Below, in pieces: positions 7,808 to 15,390 of a stretch of 35,803 nucleotides of DNA. This DNA comes from a virus: IMG/VR virus record IMGVR_UViG_3300042476_000827, positions 1 through 35,803 of that record. The stretch is one strand, 5' to 3'. The stretch's first letter is position 1. Each line of letters begins with the position of its first letter. Made by a program: the position numbers and the translations under genes. The notes beneath the pieces were generated by a model. The model had not been told where the DNA came from. It worked only from the letters and a program-made list of their open reading frames with translations, and did not search any database.

Positions 7808-8310
7808 TGATAGATTTATATAAGAATGGTTTGGTGTTAATACCAAATTTTTTGAATGCAACAGAAGAAGCGTTTATCCTTTCCAATATAATACCATCAG
7901 TACCTATTCATAAAACCACTAGAAATAGCATAAAAAGATACGGCTCTAATATTCCGTATAAAAATCAGTTAGAATCTGATATAATTCCAGAATATTTAGA
8001 AGTAATCTCAGATAAAATTGTATCTCATGGTTTATTAGAAACAAAACCTAATTCTGTATCTATAAATGAATACTTAATAGGCAATGCCATAGCACCACAT
8101 GTTGATAGTATTGAAAGCGGCCCAGTTATTACCATAGTCAGCTTAATATCAGATGCTATTATGGAATTTATGTTAAACGATCATAAAATACAAGTAAATA
8201 TACCAGCAAAAAGTTTGATTCAATTAAAAGATGAAATACGCTATAAATGGAAACATTCTATATTACCAGTAAAATCCAAAAGATATTCTATTGTATTTAG
8301 AAATGGATAA
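7807..8310 (+). CDS. AlkB-like 2-oxoglutarate/Fe(II) dioxygenase
   Basis: This 167-aa protein fits the AlkB/ALKBH family. H98-x-D100 and H150 would bind iron, and R159 and R165 in a RYSIVFR motif fit the 2-oxoglutarate pocket. The flanking SINEYL and GPVITIVSL strands are typical of the family. AlkB enzymes remove alkyl groups from DNA or RNA bases; the substrate here is unknown, but genome repair or RNA demethylation are the family roles. It is compact (AlkB is about 216 aa) and lacks part of the nucleotide-recognition lid. Its start overlaps the upstream stop (TGATG). Confidence 0.85.
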   Translation: MIDLYKNGLVLIPNFLNATEEAFILSNIIPSVPIHKTTRNSIKRYGSNIPYKNQLESDIIPEYLEVISDKIVSHGLLETKPNSVSINEYLIGNAIAPHVDSIESGPVITIVSLISDAIMEFMLNDHKIQVNIPAKSLIQLKDEIRYKWKHSILPVKSKRYSIVFRNG

Positions 8311-8312
8311 GA

Positions 8313-8324
8313 TGGTGTATTAAA
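8313..8324 (+). promoter_or_regulatory. TGGTGTA motif, candidate late promoter
   Basis: TGGTGTATTAAA lies in the 51-nt gap, 49 nt before the S1 protease start. It is one of four intergenic copies at similar distances (6762, 24760, 32193). Function inferred only from position and recurrence. Confidence 0.3.
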
Positions 8325-8361
8325 ATTGGTTATTAATTCCTAATCAAAGTAGGAGCTTATT

Positions 8362-9108
8362 ATGAAAACCTATTTTTTATCCATACTATCATGGTGTTTA
8401 ATATTAGGAATAGTCATAGCGGGCACGATAGATCCAACAGTTCCAGATGATAAATATCTTGATTATGGCAGTAAATTTACATATGTTGGAAAGATTTGTG
8501 GAATAGATAAAGATGGCACAAAATTTTGTGGATCCGGTGTGGCGATAGACGATCATTTTATATTAACTGCCGCCCATGTTGTAAAAGATACAAAATCATG
8601 TCATTTTATTTTAGAAAGTGGAACATATGCAGTGTCAGAAGTAACTATTCACTCAGACTTTGGATCTAAATTTGGCATAGCCGATATTGCAATAGGATAT
8701 TCCGAAAAACCACTCAATCTTAAATTTTATCCAGAATTATATGATCAGAACGATGAAGATGGTAAATTATGCTGTATATCTGGATATGGCTTAACAGGAA
8801 ATTTTAGAACAGGAGCTAAAACTAGTGATAATAAAAAAAGAGCTGGATCCAATATTGTAGATTATATTAGTGATGATATGTTAGTTTGTAGCGTTAGACA
8901 CATAGACACCCATAAAACTTCTTTAGAGTTTTTAATTGCTAGTGGGGATAGCGGTGGTGGATTATTTATCGACAATAAATTAGCTGGTATTAATTCTTGT
9001 GTTATGGCATCAGGACGTAATTCTCCTTCCTCAAAGTATGAAGAAGAAAGCGGCCATACAAGAGTATCTAAATTTATTCCATGGATCAATAAAATACGCA
9101 AAAAATAA
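8362..9108 (+). CDS. secreted trypsin-like (S1) serine protease
   Basis: This 248-aa protein has an N-terminal signal peptide (hydrophobic residues about 4-20, cleavage likely after an Ala-Gly). A complete S1 catalytic triad is visible: H72 in TAAH, D108 in GIADIAIGY, and S197 in GDSGGG. Several Cys residues (47, 56, 80, 137, 138, 176, 213) could form disulfides, which fits the exported thioredoxin-like protein nearby. AGGAG precedes the ATG. Secreted trypsin-like enzymes are rare in phages but common in Planctomycetota and animals, so acquisition from a host is likely (inference). Possible jobs are exit through a proteinaceous envelope, processing of host surface proteins, or virion maturation. 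Confidence 0.88.
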   Translation: MKTYFLSILSWCLILGIVIAGTIDPTVPDDKYLDYGSKFTYVGKICGIDKDGTKFCGSGVAIDDHFILTAAHVVKDTKSCHFILESGTYAVSEVTIHSDFGSKFGIADIAIGYSEKPLNLKFYPELYDQNDEDGKLCCISGYGLTGNFRTGAKTSDNKKRAGSNIVDYISDDMLVCSVRHIDTHKTSLEFLIASGDSGGGLFIDNKLAGINSCVMASGRNSPSSKYEEESGHTRVSKFIPWINKIRKK

Positions 9109-9116
9109 CATATCAC

Positions 9117-9144
9117 TTGACACGTCTCTCCAAACAAGTATAAT
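9117..9144 (+). promoter_or_regulatory. consensus sigma70 promoter
   Basis: A perfect TTGACA (9117-9122) and a perfect TATAAT (9139-9144) are separated by 16 nt. The predicted start, near 9151, gives a leader of about 29 nt to the small basic gene at 9180. It is the best host-type promoter in the window. Confidence 0.8.
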
Positions 9145-9179
9145 AATATCGTATTAGGTTATATTAATTTTTACATCAC

Positions 9180-9365
9180 ATGCACGACCAAGATAATAGA
9201 AAAGACTTCAGGCGACAAAAATTTGTCAATAAAAATCTTCCCAAAAGGGAAAAGATTTCTGATGAACAAAGATTTCTCTCCAAATCAAAAAAAGAAAAGA
9301 AGCAAAAGATAGAGGACTTAAGAGAAGAAGAATTGTGGGAAGATTGGAATAATGAAATATCTTGA
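9180..9365 (+). CDS. small highly charged protein
   Basis: This 61-aa protein is nearly all charged residues (many Lys, Arg, Glu, Asp), with a Lys/Arg-rich middle and an acidic, Trp-containing end. No domain is recognised. It has no obvious ribosome binding site, but it directly follows a consensus promoter with a short leader. Its end overlaps the next start by 14 nt. Small, charged products of strong early promoters in phages often bind host transcription or nucleic-acid machinery; here that is only an inference. Confidence 0.6.
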   Translation: MHDQDNRKDFRRQKFVNKNLPKREKISDEQRFLSKSKKEKKQKIEDLREEELWEDWNNEIS

Positions 9366-9591
9366 AGAATTAAATATTGGAGATTCTTTTTCTTATCAAA
9401 ACCAGGTATTTTTATTAACCAGTGATTTTAAAGCCAATGGTAATAAGCTATGCTACTCATTAAATACCGGATTTCCAACTTGGTTGAGCAGTCAGAGCAT
9501 AGTGGAACATTCTCCAATATATATCTTAGATAAAGACAATAATATTATACCACTAAATATAACTCCAAAAAATGATATTATTTCTAATTAG
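9352..9591 (+). CDS. conserved-type phage hypothetical protein
   Basis: This 79-aa protein is a compact beta-rich sequence with a GDSF...YQNQVFLLTSDF pattern early and a GFPTWL motif in the middle. I have the impression of a common phage protein of unknown function, but I cannot name it. A GGAA ribosome binding site precedes the ATG. It overlaps the upstream and downstream genes by 14 and 20 nt, so it belongs to the operon from the 9117 promoter. Confidence 0.6.
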   Translation: MKYLEELNIGDSFSYQNQVFLLTSDFKANGNKLCYSLNTGFPTWLSSQSIVEHSPIYILDKDNNIIPLNITPKNDIISN

Positions 9592-9826
9592 GCTAAAAAC
9601 CTTTATCAAATCTCTGGTATGGCATATAAGTATGGGCTTACCTAAAAGCACACAACAACAGATTAATGATCGATTTAGTATCTGCTTAACGTGCGATAAT
9701 TATGATCAGCACAATCAAGAGTGTTTACAATGCGGTTGCAATATTAATCAGAAAAGAATTTTTCTAAATAAATTAGCCTGGGCCGATCAAAAATGTCCTT
9801 TGGATAAATGGCATAGTCTGGTGTAA
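9572..9826 (+). CDS. small zinc-finger-like protein
   Basis: This 84-aa protein has Cys residues in a metal-binding arrangement: C38-x2-C41, then C50-x2-C53-x-C55, and a late C75 in a KCPLDKW motif. The first 20 residues before the internal Met at 21 are hydrophobic and basic. The true start could be the ATG at 9632, as neither start has a clear ribosome binding site. It probably binds one or two zinc ions; DNA or protein binding is possible. It ends 51 nt before the macrodomain gene, with a promoter in the gap. Confidence 0.6.
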   Translation: MILFLIRLKTFIKSLVWHISMGLPKSTQQQINDRFSICLTCDNYDQHNQECLQCGCNINQKRIFLNKLAWADQKCPLDKWHSLV

Positions 9827-9829
9827 GAG

Positions 9830-9857
9830 TTGACTTTTGGATAACGACTGATACAAT
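9830..9857 (+). promoter_or_regulatory. sigma70-like promoter for the macrodomain/glycan operon
   Basis: TTGACT (9830-9835) and TACAAT (9852-9857) have a 16-nt spacer, the same geometry as the promoters at 177 and 9117. The predicted start near 9864 is about 14 nt before the ATG at 9878, so the GGAGG ribosome binding site (9866-9870) would lie just inside the transcript, or the start may be slightly earlier. Confidence 0.6.
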
Positions 9858-9877
9858 AGGATGCTGGAGGACATTAT

Positions 9878-10402
9878 ATGAAAACACTATCAAAAAATCG
9901 GCTACCAATTTTATACGATAATCTATTTACATCTGTAGAACAAACAGTACGTGGAAAAAATGCTGGATCTAGCGTCATCGTTCCTCACGTTTGCAATAAT
10001 ATTAATGTATTTGGCGGAGGATTTACAGGCGGTATATCAAAATACTATCCGATAGTCAAAGAAAATTTTCATCTTCTTGGCAATCAGGCTCGGATGGGAT
10101 ATGTACAATATGTTGAAGTAATGAAAGATCCAATACATAACCATAGACTAATTTTTGCCAATATGATAGCACAAAATGGAATTATCTCTAAGAATAATAG
10201 CCGGCCGCTCAACTATGGATCATTGGCTATATGTATGATGTCTGTAGCATCCTATATTAAAAACAATTTTGATAAAGAAAATACTGTACAGATTCACGCT
10301 CCTAAGTTTGGTAGCGGATTGGCCGGTGGTAACTGGAATTTTATTGAAGAACTGATTAAAGATATTTGGTTAAATATACCAGTAATGATTTATAGTCTAT
10401 GA
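9878..10402 (+). CDS. macrodomain protein (ADP-ribose binding/hydrolysis)
   Basis: This 174-aa protein is a single macrodomain. A N-N-x-x-VFGGGFTGGI loop at residues 40-53 matches the adenine/ribose loop, and HAPKFGSGLAGG at 140-151 matches the phosphate-binding loop of Poa1/ADP-ribose-1''-phosphatase-type macrodomains. Such proteins bind ADP-ribose or remove it from proteins, nucleic acids or small metabolites. In a phage a plausible role is countering ADP-ribosylation-based host defence or clearing by-products of RNA ligation; neither is shown by sequence. A strong GGAGG lies before the ATG. It overlaps the RmlB-like gene by 4 nt. Confidence 0.85.
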   Translation: MKTLSKNRLPILYDNLFTSVEQTVRGKNAGSSVIVPHVCNNINVFGGGFTGGISKYYPIVKENFHLLGNQARMGYVQYVEVMKDPIHNHRLIFANMIAQNGIISKNNSRPLNYGSLAICMMSVASYIKNNFDKENTVQIHAPKFGSGLAGGNWNFIEELIKDIWLNIPVMIYSL

Positions 10403-11367
10403 GTACAAAAGTAGTATATATAACTGGATGTTTAGGTTTTATAGGATCATATGTCACTAGAAAATGTCTTGATAAAGGATGGTATGTAAAAGGTGTTGAT
10501 AAAATTACATATGCCGCCAATACAGAACTTTTACACTTATTCAATAGATATAAAAATTTTTCTTTTATTCATGCGGACATTAATGATATAGATTTTTTGT
10601 ATGATTGTGACTATATTATTAATACGGCAGCAGAAACGCATGTAGGAAATAGTATTGTAGATAGTACTGATTTTATAAAGTCTAATATCAGTGGCGTTTA
10701 TAATCTTTTAGAACTTATCAGAAGTTATCGCACAGAAACCGGTAGATTACCTATATTATTGCATTTTAGCACAGATGAAGTTTATGGAGATATAATCTCA
10801 GGATCACACACAGAGGTAGATATACTAAAACCATCCAATCCGTATTCTGCCACAAAAGCGGCGGCAGATATGCTTATTCAGGCTTGGGCTAGAACATATG
10901 ATATTCCTTATATTATAGTTAGACCCACAAATAATTATGGTATTGGCCAATATATAGAAAAACTAGTACCAAAATCAATTAAATATCTTAATCTAAAAAG
11001 AAAAATACCTCTTCACAACAATGGTACTCCAATAAGGAATTGGTTACACGCCAAAGATACAGCAAATGCAATAGACATAATTATTGAGTCTGGATTAGTA
11101 AACCAAATATATAATATCTCTGGTAATTTAGAGCAATCAAATATAGATACTGTTAAAAAAATTATACAACTTTATTTTAATAAACAAGAAATCGATCCAT
11201 CTGATCTAAAAACGTATATAGATTTTGATATAAAAAGAAGTGGACAGGATTTGCGATATGCTTTAGACGATACTAAGTTAAAGCAATTGGGATGGAAACC
11301 GATTGCAAATTTTGATAATGAACTTGAATTGATTATAGATTATTATCGAAATGAATTCATATGGTAA
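10399..11367 (+). CDS. rmlB: dTDP-glucose 4,6-dehydratase-like SDR
   Basis: This 322-aa extended SDR has the NAD-binding GCLGFIG motif at residues 10-16, the dehydratase signature TDEVYG at 125-130, and the catalytic Y149-x3-K153. An NNYGIGQYIEKLVP segment closely follows RmlB, where it shapes the sugar pocket. RmlB converts dTDP-glucose to dTDP-4-keto-6-deoxyglucose, the entry point to many deoxysugars. No RmlA, C or D is in this window, so the substrate is either host-made or made elsewhere in the phage genome. Its start overlaps the upstream stop (ATGA). Confidence 0.88.
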   Translation: MSTKVVYITGCLGFIGSYVTRKCLDKGWYVKGVDKITYAANTELLHLFNRYKNFSFIHADINDIDFLYDCDYIINTAAETHVGNSIVDSTDFIKSNISGVYNLLELIRSYRTETGRLPILLHFSTDEVYGDIISGSHTEVDILKPSNPYSATKAAADMLIQAWARTYDIPYIIVRPTNNYGIGQYIEKLVPKSIKYLNLKRKIPLHNNGTPIRNWLHAKDTANAIDIIIESGLVNQIYNISGNLEQSNIDTVKKIIQLYFNKQEIDPSDLKTYIDFDIKRSGQDLRYALDDTKLKQLGWKPIANFDNELELIIDYYRNEFIW

Positions 11368-12191
11368 AAACATTATTAATTACAGGATCTAACGGTTTTG
11401 TTGGTAAAAATCTTATCGAATTTTATCAAAATAAATATGACATTATATCCTTAACTAGAGAGGATCATATTGATGAAGTACTCTCTAAAAAACCAGATAT
11501 TATTATCAATTGTGCTGCAAGCATTTACGATCTAGATACAATGTTTAGTACCAACGTTATGCTTGTTAATAGTCTAATAGAATATGTTATAAAAACTAAG
11601 AATAAATTAATACAGATAGGTTCTTCAGCAGAATACGGGAAAAAAGATCATGCAACAAAAGAAAATGATAATCTAGAACCCGTTTCTTATTATGCCGGAA
11701 CCAAAGCGGCAGCAACCATGATGTGCAGAAGTGCTTCTTTAGAATTTAATGCACCAATTATTATTGCTAGACCGTATAGTTTATATGGTAATCATGAAAA
11801 ATCATACAGATTATTTAATAAATTATTTGATGCATTTACTCAAAATCAATACATGGTTTTATCCGCAGGTTATCATGATTTTATATATATCAAAGATTTT
11901 ATTAGAGGGATAGATCACTTAATTAATTCTGAAAATATAATTTATGGCGATATTGTAAACTTTGGAAGTGGCGTACAAACATCAAACATGGAAGTGCTAC
12001 AAAAATTTATTGATATATTTGGATTTAGTCCTACGTGTATTGAAACTAAAAATACTATGGCTAAATCTTTTGAATCTGAAACATGGGTATGCGATACCTC
12101 TTATGCAAAACAACAATATAATTTTAGCACAACATATTCTTTAGAAAATGGTATATTAGACTTTATTAATACAAAAAGGACACTATCATGA
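11361..12191 (+). CDS. NAD-dependent epimerase/dehydratase (extended SDR)
   Basis: This 276-aa protein has a Rossmann GSNGFVG motif at residues 9-15, INCAAS after the fourth strand, IGSSAEYG near 86-93, and the catalytic Y111-x3-K115. It is shorter than the first SDR and probably a nucleotide-sugar reductase or epimerase (like the RmlD/GMER group) working on the keto-sugar made by the previous enzyme. The exact substrate cannot be read. It overlaps neighbours by 7 and 4 nt. Confidence 0.85.
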   Translation: MVKTLLITGSNGFVGKNLIEFYQNKYDIISLTREDHIDEVLSKKPDIIINCAASIYDLDTMFSTNVMLVNSLIEYVIKTKNKLIQIGSSAEYGKKDHATKENDNLEPVSYYAGTKAAATMMCRSASLEFNAPIIIARPYSLYGNHEKSYRLFNKLFDAFTQNQYMVLSAGYHDFIYIKDFIRGIDHLINSENIIYGDIVNFGSGVQTSNMEVLQKFIDIFGFSPTCIETKNTMAKSFESETWVCDTSYAKQQYNFSTTYSLENGILDFINTKRTLS

Positions 12192-12886
12192 TACTAGATA
12201 TAATAGCAAGCAATCAAACTCCTCTCAAAATAGAGATAAATGAACAAAATTCAATCTCACACTTCCTTTCTCCACAATCTTATATTCACACTATTCTACA
12301 CGAACAAATTAATAGAGATAAAATATATGATTTTTTCTTTAATGGAAAGACAGATTTAACTGTTTTAGATGCCGGAGCTAATGTTGGTATTTTTTCTGTT
12401 TTTTGTTCATCGTCAAGCAAAATAGTTTATGCTATAGAACCAACCCCATCACATTTTAATATTCTATCAGAAGTAGTAAAGCCATTTGATAATATAAAAA
12501 CAATCAATGCTGCTGTGTGGAATAAAGATGAAGATATTAGGTTTTATATAGTTGATCATAATACAACATCCAATAGTGCTGTCTCTCCAACAAATAATTT
12601 TGTTACTGTGTCAGGAAAAACTCTACAAACATTAATACAGGAAAATAATATCACGCATTTAGACCTAATTAAGATGGATATAGAAGGTTCAGAGTTTGAA
12701 GTTATTAGTGATGAATTATTAGACTATATATATCCAATAGTAGATAATTGGTTTCTAGAAGTACATACGTATCCACAATATTGTAATAATTTTAGTGCTT
12801 GTAGGGAAAGAATTGCTAATATATTTCAGAAACACAAATATATAACAGAAAACAAGGGCAACGACGGACTATTCATACATAAATGA
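12188..12886 (+). CDS. FkbM-family methyltransferase
   Basis: This 232-aa protein has the SAM-binding VLDAGANVGIFSV motif at residues 59-71, the acidic EP pair at 84-85 that would hold the ribose, and the family motif LIKMDIEGSE near 160-169. FkbM-family enzymes O-methylate sugars and other small molecules and are common in polysaccharide clusters, so sugar methylation is the likely role. An AAAGGA ribosome binding site is inside the end of the upstream gene. ATGA-type overlaps lie on both sides. Confidence 0.88.
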   Translation: MILDIIASNQTPLKIEINEQNSISHFLSPQSYIHTILHEQINRDKIYDFFFNGKTDLTVLDAGANVGIFSVFCSSSSKIVYAIEPTPSHFNILSEVVKPFDNIKTINAAVWNKDEDIRFYIVDHNTTSNSAVSPTNNFVTVSGKTLQTLIQENNITHLDLIKMDIEGSEFEVISDELLDYIYPIVDNWFLEVHTYPQYCNNFSACRERIANIFQKHKYITENKGNDGLFIHK

Positions 12887-13641
12887 AAACTGCATTTTTT
12901 ACTTGGATCTCTAATAACTATAGAGATTATAATATTGATTTTCAAAGTTTTTATAAAAGCTTTAAGTATTTTCATAAAGATATAGATTTGATTATTTTTG
13001 ATGATTCTAAAATAAATCCCTTATTCAGGTCTAAACCTTGGTTAAAAACAACAAATTGTAAGGCCAGCTTTGCAAAACTTTTATATAATGATTACGATTT
13101 GTTAGTCAATGTTGATTCTGATTTTTATTTTTTTGACAGATGTAATGAGATACTTACCGGCGACTATGATATAGCGGCATGTGCTAACTATAATATAGTA
13201 CAAAATGTTTCCTTAAAGCAACAAACCATTAATGGCTATAATATTCCATATATTGATGAATTGCATTATATTCAGGGCGGCATGATAGCAAGCACAAGTA
13301 AAGAATTTTGGGATGAGTACGAGGATTTATCACGACAATTTTCTGATCAATTACCATTATATGAAAATGACGTTTTAAATATCTTATGGTCATCTGGTAA
13401 ATATCAAACAAAAATTTTAGACGGAGATTATGATTATAGATCACAAAAATTTGCATGCTATTATAATTGCACTAGTCTAGGCAGAATCAATAACTGCATT
13501 GTGCATAACGATAGAGTCTATCTGGACAACAAGCCTATGAGATGTTATCATGTAGCACATGGATGGCACAGGAGAAAAGACAGGGTACACGAATTATTTC
13601 CACCAGATGTTAGTAATTGGTTTTATTCAAAAATACAATGA
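12883..13641 (+). CDS. GT-A-type glycosyltransferase
   Basis: This 252-aa protein has a nucleotide-sugar transferase fold: N-terminal alternating strands, then VNVDSDFYF with the metal-binding DxD at D78-S-D80, a YIQGGMIAS acceptor-loop-like segment, and a late CYHVAHGWHRR motif with His residues. The family cannot be fixed by eye. It sits between the FkbM methyltransferase and the transketolase halves, with 4-nt overlaps, so it probably transfers a sugar made or modified by this operon. Confidence 0.8.
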   Translation: MKTAFFTWISNNYRDYNIDFQSFYKSFKYFHKDIDLIIFDDSKINPLFRSKPWLKTTNCKASFAKLLYNDYDLLVNVDSDFYFFDRCNEILTGDYDIAACANYNIVQNVSLKQQTINGYNIPYIDELHYIQGGMIASTSKEFWDEYEDLSRQFSDQLPLYENDVLNILWSSGKYQTKILDGDYDYRSQKFACYYNCTSLGRINNCIVHNDRVYLDNKPMRCYHVAHGWHRRKDRVHELFPPDVSNWFYSKIQ

Positions 13642-14243
13642 ATACTATAAAAAGATTAATTGATATTACATATCAAGAAAAACTAAGTCATTTAAGTAGC
13701 TGCTTATCTTCTTTACCAATCATAGAAGAAATATACGATCTAAAAAGTGATGATGAAATATTTATCTTAAGTAATGGTCATGCCGGATTGGCTTTATATT
13801 GTATTTTAGAAGAAAAATATGGCATCGATCCGGTCGCCTTATTACATAAACATGGAATACATCCTGGTAAAGATGTCGCTAATAAACTATATTGTTCCAC
13901 AGGAAGTTTAGGTAGCGGATTACCAATAGCGGTAGGTCACGCACTGGCAGATAGAAACAAGAATGTTTGGTGTTTAATATCTGATGGAGAATGCGCAGAG
14001 GGGTCTATATGGGAATCTTTAGCTTTTATACATAAATATAAAATCAATAACATAAAGATATATGTTAATATTAATGGTGTGTGTGCTTATGATTTTGTTG
14101 ATAAAAAGTATCTTATTGATCGCCTAAAAACATTTCTACCAACTATCAATATTCGTGAATCAGATATTCCTAATTACGAATTTGCTCAGGGTATTTTAGC
14201 TCATTATTATGTGTTAAAAACAGAGGACTATGAAAAATTATGA
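13638..14243 (+). CDS. transketolase N-terminal (TPP-binding) half
   Basis: This 201-aa protein is the thiamine-diphosphate domain of a transketolase. It has NGH at residues 47-49, STGSLGSGLPIAVGHA near 88-103, and the TPP/metal motif SDGECAEGSIWE at 115-126 with a later Asn-Gly pair. The ATG at 13638 overlapping the upstream stop is a better start than the TTG at 13617. Cellular N-halves are about 270 residues, so this is a minimal version. Its partner domain is the next gene (4-nt overlap). Split transketolases in sugar clusters supply or rearrange ketose units; the substrate here is unknown. Confidence 0.88.
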   Translation: MNTIKRLIDITYQEKLSHLSSCLSSLPIIEEIYDLKSDDEIFILSNGHAGLALYCILEEKYGIDPVALLHKHGIHPGKDVANKLYCSTGSLGSGLPIAVGHALADRNKNVWCLISDGECAEGSIWESLAFIHKYKINNIKIYVNINGVCAYDFVDKKYLIDRLKTFLPTINIRESDIPNYEFAQGILAHYYVLKTEDYEKL

Positions 14244-14716
14244 GAAAACTATTTGGTTCTTTGATTTTTAATGAGATGCAACAAAACAAAGACATCTTTC
14301 TTATTACTGCTGATCTTGGATTTGGTGTTCTTGATAAATGTAAAGAAATTTTTACTGATAGATTTTTTAACACCGGTGCTGCTGAACAACTCATGATAGG
14401 ACTTGGTATCGGTCTTGCTGAAAATAATAAAATACCTATTTGTTATTCCATAACCCCATTTCTTTTATATCGTCCATTTGAATTTATTCGTAATTATATT
14501 AATCATGAAAATATTCCAGTTAAATTAGTTGGCAGCGGAAGAGACAAAGATTATAGTCATGATGGTATTAGTCACTGGGCTGAAGATGATGAACAGGTAC
14601 TGTCCTCATTGCCAAATATCGAAATATTCAAACCAATATCAGAAAAAGAACTTATTGAACAATTTAAGATATTTTTGTATTCTGATAAACCAGCATATTT
14701 AAATTTAAAGAGATAA
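14240..14716 (+). CDS. transketolase pyrimidine-binding half, lacking the C-terminal domain
   Basis: This 158-aa protein carries only the pyrimidine-binding domain of a transketolase: the catalytic Glu in GAAEQLMIGLGIGLA at about residues 47-61, then DGISHWAEDDEQVL near 107-120 and NIEIFKP. The usual third, C-terminal domain (another 120 or so residues) is missing. Together with the previous gene it would make a roughly 360-residue minimal enzyme, compared with about 660 for a cellular transketolase. Both active-site halves are present, so activity is plausible. Confidence 0.87.
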   Translation: MRKLFGSLIFNEMQQNKDIFLITADLGFGVLDKCKEIFTDRFFNTGAAEQLMIGLGIGLAENNKIPICYSITPFLLYRPFEFIRNYINHENIPVKLVGSGRDKDYSHDGISHWAEDDEQVLSSLPNIEIFKPISEKELIEQFKIFLYSDKPAYLNLKR

Positions 14717-14719
14717 AAA

Positions 14720-15349
14720 ATGAGAGTAGTAATTTTTACTAATATTTCTAAAGAAATACATGATATGGCATCAATTACAATACCAAATAAACTAGAGTAT
14801 TGTTTGAGACACAATTATTCTTTTATTATTAATGATCAACCATATGATGATATTATGGTTAGAATGAATACATTAATACCGCTTTTAGAGAATTATGATA
14901 TATTATGGTATATGGATGCTGATACTATTATTACAGATATGACAAAAAAAATTGAAGATTTAAATTGTTTAGGTCCACACATAACGGTTTGTGAAGAAGG
15001 AATAGTTCCTTGGAATCATATAAACTGTGGATCAATTGTATTTCGTAATACAGACAATAGCAAAAGTATTCTGCAAGCTATCACGGATAATGTACAACAT
15101 TGGAAACCATTGGTCTGTCAATGGCAAACATGGTTATATTTACTAAAAGACCATATTGGAGATACCTTAACTATTGCACCACTCAGATCATTCAATTCTT
15201 GCGTATGGAATAAGCCTGGAAATGGGCCAGGATTACCCGGCTCTCATTGGCACGAAGGCGATTTTGTGTGTCATCCGTGTGGCATATTTCCATATTCTCC
15301 GCTAAGAGTAGAATATATTAAAGAGACGTTAACTAAAGTTATCAGATAA
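14720..15349 (+). CDS. GT-A glycosyltransferase (possibly galactosyl/mannosyl type)
   Basis: This 209-aa protein has a short GT-A core: a strand-helix start, R-x-N-x-L-I-P-L-L before ILWYMDADTII with the DxD at D66-A-D68, then NCGSIVFRN and a late GSHWHEGDFVCHPCG segment. The DAD core and the NCGSIVFRNT part resemble GT34-like (GMA12/MNN10) transferases, but assignment is tentative. It starts 4 nt after the transketolase half, in the same operon. Confidence 0.75.
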   Translation: MRVVIFTNISKEIHDMASITIPNKLEYCLRHNYSFIINDQPYDDIMVRMNTLIPLLENYDILWYMDADTIITDMTKKIEDLNCLGPHITVCEEGIVPWNHINCGSIVFRNTDNSKSILQAITDNVQHWKPLVCQWQTWLYLLKDHIGDTLTIAPLRSFNSCVWNKPGNGPGLPGSHWHEGDFVCHPCGIFPYSPLRVEYIKETLTKVIR

Positions 15350-15390
15350 TAGAGCAAACCTATTAGCTTAGGAGTACAAATTATTATACT

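Noticed and set aside
13617-13637. TTG start for the transketolase half
   Set aside because: The ATG at 13638 overlaps the upstream stop as in neighbouring genes and keeps all domain residues.
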